DNA of 7,398 nt from an uncultured Ruminococcus sp. (GTDB lineage Bacteria; Bacillota; Clostridia; Oscillospirales; Acutalibacteraceae). Where the stretch lies: the NCBI GenBank assembly GCA_902773265.1, contig CACYDZ010000282.1:1-7398 (forward strand), written 5' to 3'. A program made the position numbers and the translations under genes. Below are positions 4,450-7,398 of the stretch, one piece after another. Below the pieces are notes generated by a model that searched no databases, was not told the origin of the DNA, and worked only from the letters and a program-made list of their open reading frames with translations. The first letter of the stretch is position 1, and every line of letters begins with the position of its first letter.

Positions 4450-6981
4450 GCAGAAAACAAAAGTAAAAAGAAATTGGAAGATGAGGAAGACGAAATTGCT
4501 TTTTCTTTACAGAAAAAATCCGTTATTCTGTTTGCCTGTGCAATACTGATGTTTTTGGTGGTATTATATCCGGGAGAAAATTTATGGACAGTTATCCATT
4601 TGTTTTTCAGAGGGTTATTTGGCATACTTGCCATTGTATGTCCGTGTGTGCTGACCTATCTGGGTATCGTGACGGCATTTGAAATGAAAATCAGTCCGAA
4701 ATTTATCCGTCTTTGTCGGTTAGTCGGTATTGCCGTCTGGATTGTTGCTACACTGATATTTCTTTTTGGCAACGGTCGAAGTGGTCTGCACGAAAATTAT
4801 TTCCGCTGTATTGCCAGAATGTTTGTCAATGCCCGAAAGGATTTTTCACAGGGGTCTTTATCGGGAATCATCGGTTGTCTGTTCGGTTATCCGCTGGCGT
4901 TCTTATTCGGGTTTACCGTTTCAGAAATTATGTGTGTACTGGCATTGGGAATTTTTCTGATGTTCATTTTCGGCATTACCACGAAAGATATTTTACTGTT
5001 TCTCCATAAGATAGCGAATAAAATACTTCAGTTTATCAGACACTACATTCCGAAAGGCAGTCTAAAAAACAAATTGGTTTCTCTGTTCAGCAGAGATGAT
5101 GATGACGATGATGAAGAAGATATCATTACAGAAGATGTCATTACGGAAGATTTCAGCAAACAGTTTGCCGATGCCAAACAGAGAAAAAACAAAGACCGAA
5201 AATTTCAGGAATTATTTGACGATGAACAAACAGCCACTGTTTCCAAAAAAGAATTGCCTCAACCTCATGCAGAGTTGAAAAAGGAAGAGGTTTCCGAAAA
5301 AGAAAAACCGACAACCAAAAAGCAATCCCGAAAACAGGAACTTGCCAAAGCGGAAAAGGATATTCAACAACAGATAGTCAGAAGTTTTCAGGAAGAAAAT
5401 GATACATCAGATTACCGTTATCCTGAATTTGAACTGCTGGACGATTATATCAGCCGAGAAGATTATACCAAAGCTCAACAGGAAATGGAACGCAATGAAA
5501 GTAAACTGGACTCTACTTTAAAAAGTTTCGGTGTCAATGCAGAGATAGTCAATATCTGTCGGGGGCCATCTGTGACAAGATTTGAGGTCAAACCTGCTCC
5601 GGGCGTAAAAATCAGCAAGATTACCAATCTTTCCGATGATATCGCCCTGAACCTTGCGGCAAGCGGTGTCAGAATAGAAGCACCTATTCCCGGAAAATCC
5701 GCTGTCGGAATAGAAATCCCCAACAAAGTCACCACGATGGTGACTATGCGTGAACTGATAGAATCGGAAGAATTTCGTAAACAGAAAAGTAAACTCTCTG
5801 TCGTACTCGGCAAGGATATTTCAGGCAATGTCATCACCGCCGACCTTGCCAAAATGCCCCACTTACTCATCGCAGGTACAACAGGTTCGGGTAAATCCGT
5901 GTGTGTCAATTCCATATTAATCAGTCTTTTATATAAAGCAAGTCCTCAAGATGTAAAAATGGTTCTGATAGACCCCAAAATGGTAGAATTTACCAAATAT
6001 AAGGGTATTCCGCATTTGCTGATTGATGTGGTCACCGACCCCAAAAAAGCGGCAGGTGCGTTGAACTGGGCAGTCAATGAAATGGAAACACGCTATCAGA
6101 GTTTTGCTTTGTACGGTGTCAGGGATATTTACGGCTACAACAAAATGGTAGAACATTATAACAAAAAGCGTGCTGAAATGACTGAAGAAGAATTAGCCGA
6201 AAATCCTCCGGTCAATGCTGACGGTATAGAAATTCCTGCAAAGAAAATGCACAATGTCATTGTTGCGATTGATGAATTTGCGGATTTGATGATGACTGCT
6301 CCGAATGAAGTGGAAGAAGCCATCTGCCGTCTGGCACAGAAAGCCCGTGCGGCAGGTATGCACCTTGTAGTGGCTACACAAAGACCGACTGTCAATGTCA
6401 TTACAGGACTTATCAAAGCGAATATCCCAAGCCGTATTGCTCTGAAAGTATCCTCTCAGCTGGATTCCCGTACAATACTGGATATGGGTGGTGCTGAAAA
6501 ATTAATCGGTCGTGGCGATATGTTGTTTGCACCTATTGGCGTTTTCAAGCCGATAAGAGTACAAGGCTGTTTTGCCTCTGATGAAGAAATCGAACGGGTT
6601 ACAGATTATATCAAAAATGCTCATACACCACAGTATGATTCGGAAATTGAAGAAGAAATCAATACGATTACTGAACAGGGATTTTCAAAAAACAGTTCAT
6701 CTTCCAACGATAACAACGATGTCGGTGTGGGGACAGATGAACTGACCGAAGAAGCTATCAAACTGGTATTGGAAACAGGACAGGCTTCCACTTCCATGTT
6801 ACAGAGGCGTTTTCGTCTGGGATATGCCCGTGCAGGACGACTGATTGACGAAATGGAACAATTAGGTGTGGTAGGTCCTCATATGGGGTCTAAATCCAGA
6901 GAAGTTCTGATGACCTATCAGGACTGGCTGGAAAAAAGAAATGAACTGATGAACAACAATCAACAGGAGGATTCCGAATGA
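4447..6981 (+). CDS. ftsK: DNA translocase FtsK/SpoIIIE
   Basis: Septum-anchored, ATP-driven DNA pump that clears chromosomes from the closing division or sporulation septum. The 844 residues resemble SpoIIIE (about 790) more than the long E. coli FtsK. Four or five membrane segments lie at about 24-42, 50-77, 90-109 and 138-180. A charged linker (206-325) contains an acidic run [10 protein letters not shown] at 216-225. The motor spans about 355-725: Walker A GTTGSGKS at 477-484, Walker [11 protein letters not shown] at 604-613, then [20 protein letters not shown] (641-660). The gamma winged-helix domain, which reads polar DNA sequences, is at 763-829 ([20 protein letters not shown]). Residues 568-601, before Walker B, form a charged insert longer than I recall in SpoIIIE. 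The start is TTG. It lies 19 nt after uppP and overlaps the next gene by 4 nt. Whether it serves vegetative division, sporulation or both cannot be told from sequence. Confidence 0.96.
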   Translation: MAENKSKKKLEDEEDEIAFSLQKKSVILFACAILMFLVVLYPGENLWTVIHLFFRGLFGILAIVCPCVLTYLGIVTAFEMKISPKFIRLCRLVGIAVWIVATLIFLFGNGRSGLHENYFRCIARMFVNARKDFSQGSLSGIIGCLFGYPLAFLFGFTVSEIMCVLALGIFLMFIFGITTKDILLFLHKIANKILQFIRHYIPKGSLKNKLVSLFSRDDDDDDEEDIITEDVITEDFSKQFADAKQRKNKDRKFQELFDDEQTATVSKKELPQPHAELKKEEVSEKEKPTTKKQSRKQELAKAEKDIQQQIVRSFQEENDTSDYRYPEFELLDDYISREDYTKAQQEMERNESKLDSTLKSFGVNAEIVNICRGPSVTRFEVKPAPGVKISKITNLSDDIALNLAASGVRIEAPIPGKSAVGIEIPNKVTTMVTMRELIESEEFRKQKSKLSVVLGKDISGNVITADLAKMPHLLIAGTTGSGKSVCVNSILISLLYKASPQDVKMVLIDPKMVEFTKYKGIPHLLIDVVTDPKKAAGALNWAVNEMETRYQSFALYGVRDIYGYNKMVEHYNKKRAEMTEEELAENPPVNADGIEIPAKKMHNVIVAIDEFADLMMTAPNEVEEAICRLAQKARAAGMHLVVATQRPTVNVITGLIKANIPSRIALKVSSQLDSRTILDMGGAEKLIGRGDMLFAPIGVFKPIRVQGCFASDEEIERVTDYIKNAHTPQYDSEIEEEINTITEQGFSKNSSSSNDNNDVGVGTDELTEEAIKLVLETGQASTSMLQRRFRLGYARAGRLIDEMEQLGVVGPHMGSKSREVLMTYQDWLEKRNELMNNNQQEDSE

Positions 6982-7208
6982 AAACTTTGATTATAGACCG
7001 TTTTGAAGAAAATTATGCTGTATGTGAAGATGATGATGGGAAATTTTTTGCTCTGGAAAGAACAGAAATTCCTGACAATGTGTCTGAAGGTGATGTGCTG
7101 GAAATCAGTGATGACGGCACCGTCTGTATAAATGAAGCCGAAACTGAAAATCGCCGAAACCGTATCAGAGAAAAAATGCTCCGTCTGAAAAACAAGGCGG
7201 GCGTTTAG
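6978..7208 (+). CDS. DUF3006 domain protein
   Basis: Small acidic protein of 76 residues. The N-terminal half, [20 protein letters not shown], then [14 protein letters not shown], fits the DUF3006 pattern of a short beta-rich domain (IDRFEG-AVVE-DG, then a P-EGD-L turn). The C-terminal third (55-73) is a basic helix rich in Arg, Lys and Leu. There is no membrane segment, signal peptide or metal-binding cluster, and the domain has no known biochemical function that I can cite. AGGAGG at 6965-6970 lies 7 nt before the ATG, a very strong ribosome site inside the end of ftsK. The ATG overlaps the ftsK TGA by 4 nt, so translation is probably coupled. Its stop codon runs straight into the first hairpin of the downstream repeat. 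Confidence 0.85.
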   Translation: MKTLIIDRFEENYAVCEDDDGKFFALERTEIPDNVSEGDVLEISDDGTVCINEAETENRRNRIREKMLRLKNKAGV

Positions 7209-7290
7209 TCAAGGGTTGCCCCCTTGACAATCCCGCCCACTTTTTTGAAAAAAAGTGGACAAAAAACTTTTTCGGCTCACTTCGTTCGGA
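7208..7290 (-). repeat. Two-hairpin repeat cluster, reverse copy
   Basis: One hairpin at 7208-7228 pairs GTCAAGGG with CCCTTGAC around TTGCC; its first base is the last base of the DUF3006 stop codon. A second at 7237-7258 pairs CCACTTTTTT with AAAAAAGTGG around GA. Then come ACAAAAAACTTTTT and the block CGGCTCACTTCGTTCGG (7273-7289). Read on the minus strand the order is block, linker, CCACTTTTT-type hairpin, GCGGGATTG, CAAGGG-type hairpin, so it lacks one of the three hairpins seen at 1351-1427. No U-tract follows either hairpin on the plus strand, though the region could still form the 3' end of the uppP operon transcript. Confidence 0.85.
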
Positions 7291-7320
7291 TTGTTTATCT
7301 TAGGTTGAGCTGTGACAATT

Positions 7321-7398
7321 AAAAGTTTTGTCCACTTTTTCAAAAGTGGTAGGGGTCAAGGGGACAAAGTCCCCTTGTGGGATTTTTAAGGGCAAAGC
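7321..7398 (+). repeat. Three-hairpin repeat cluster, forward copy (right end cut by window)
   Basis: AAAAGTTTTGT leads into a hairpin at 7332-7349 (CCACTTTT, TC, AAAAGTGG). A second follows at 7357-7377 (CAAGGGGAC, AAA, GTCCCCTTG). The start of a third, TTAAGGGC-AAA-GC at 7386-7398, is cut by the window end. Order and linkers (TAGGGGT, TGGGATTT) match the copy at 1-80. The segment 7321-7349 is also an inverted match of 7237-7270, so the two copies form a divergent pair able to fold into one long stem across 7259-7331. Confidence 0.85.

Noticed and set aside
5475..5915. Long open frame of 146 codons on the minus strand inside ftsK
   Set aside because: It is antisense to the conserved FtsK motor domain and its translation shows no recognisable domain; it reflects codon bias of the real gene.
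7208..7258. Ordinary Rho-independent terminator of the uppP-ftsK operon
   Set aside because: Both hairpins lack a following run of T on the plus strand (AATCCC and ACAAAAAAC follow), and their sequence belongs to the repeat family.

Overview
The window looks like chromosomal DNA of a low-GC Gram-positive bacterium. Gene content and protein sequences suggest Clostridia, and I infer something near Ruminococcus/Oscillospiraceae. The clues are the rsmD-coaD-coiled-coil gene order, clostridial-type RF2 and SpoIIIE/FtsK sequences, a DUF3006 protein, TTG start codons and strong AGGAGG-type ribosome sites. The genus is inference only. No mobile element, CRISPR array, tRNA or rRNA is visible.

Layout: positions 1-205 hold two clusters of small perfect hairpins and the probable terminator of prfB. 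prfB (206-1327, minus) encodes release factor 2 in one uninterrupted frame. Positions 1328-1578 hold another hairpin cluster in the prfB leader and the strong terminator of the next operon. That minus-strand operon is rsmD (start chosen at 3165), coaD (TTG start, 4-nt overlap with rsmD) and a coiled-coil gene of unknown function (1579-2088). It runs from a TTGACA-17-GATAAT promoter at 3202-3230. Its promoter lies back to back with a TTGCTT-17-TATAAT (extended -10) promoter at 3317-3345. The latter drives the plus-strand operon uppP (3465-4427), ftsK/spoIIIE (4447-6981, TTG start) and a DUF3006 gene (6978-7208, 4-nt overlap). Positions 7209-7398 hold two further hairpin clusters in inverted orientation.

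Functionally the genes are housekeeping: translation termination, 16S rRNA methylation, coenzyme A synthesis, lipid-carrier recycling for cell wall synthesis, and septal DNA translocation. UppP and FtsK share a leader and operon, so wall precursor supply and chromosome segregation at division would be co-transcribed.

The structure not explained by genes is a mosaic family of intergenic repeats, with about six complete, partial or decayed copies in 7.4 kb. In one orientation a copy reads: a CCGAACGAAGTGAG block, an A/T-rich linker, a hairpin of the CCACTTTTT/AAAAAGTGG type, a second hairpin, a GGATTTT-type linker, and a third hairpin of the TTAAGGGC/GCCCTTAA type. Stem sequences differ between copies but both arms change together, so pairing is preserved. 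I do not know a named family that matches; this is the best candidate for something undescribed here.
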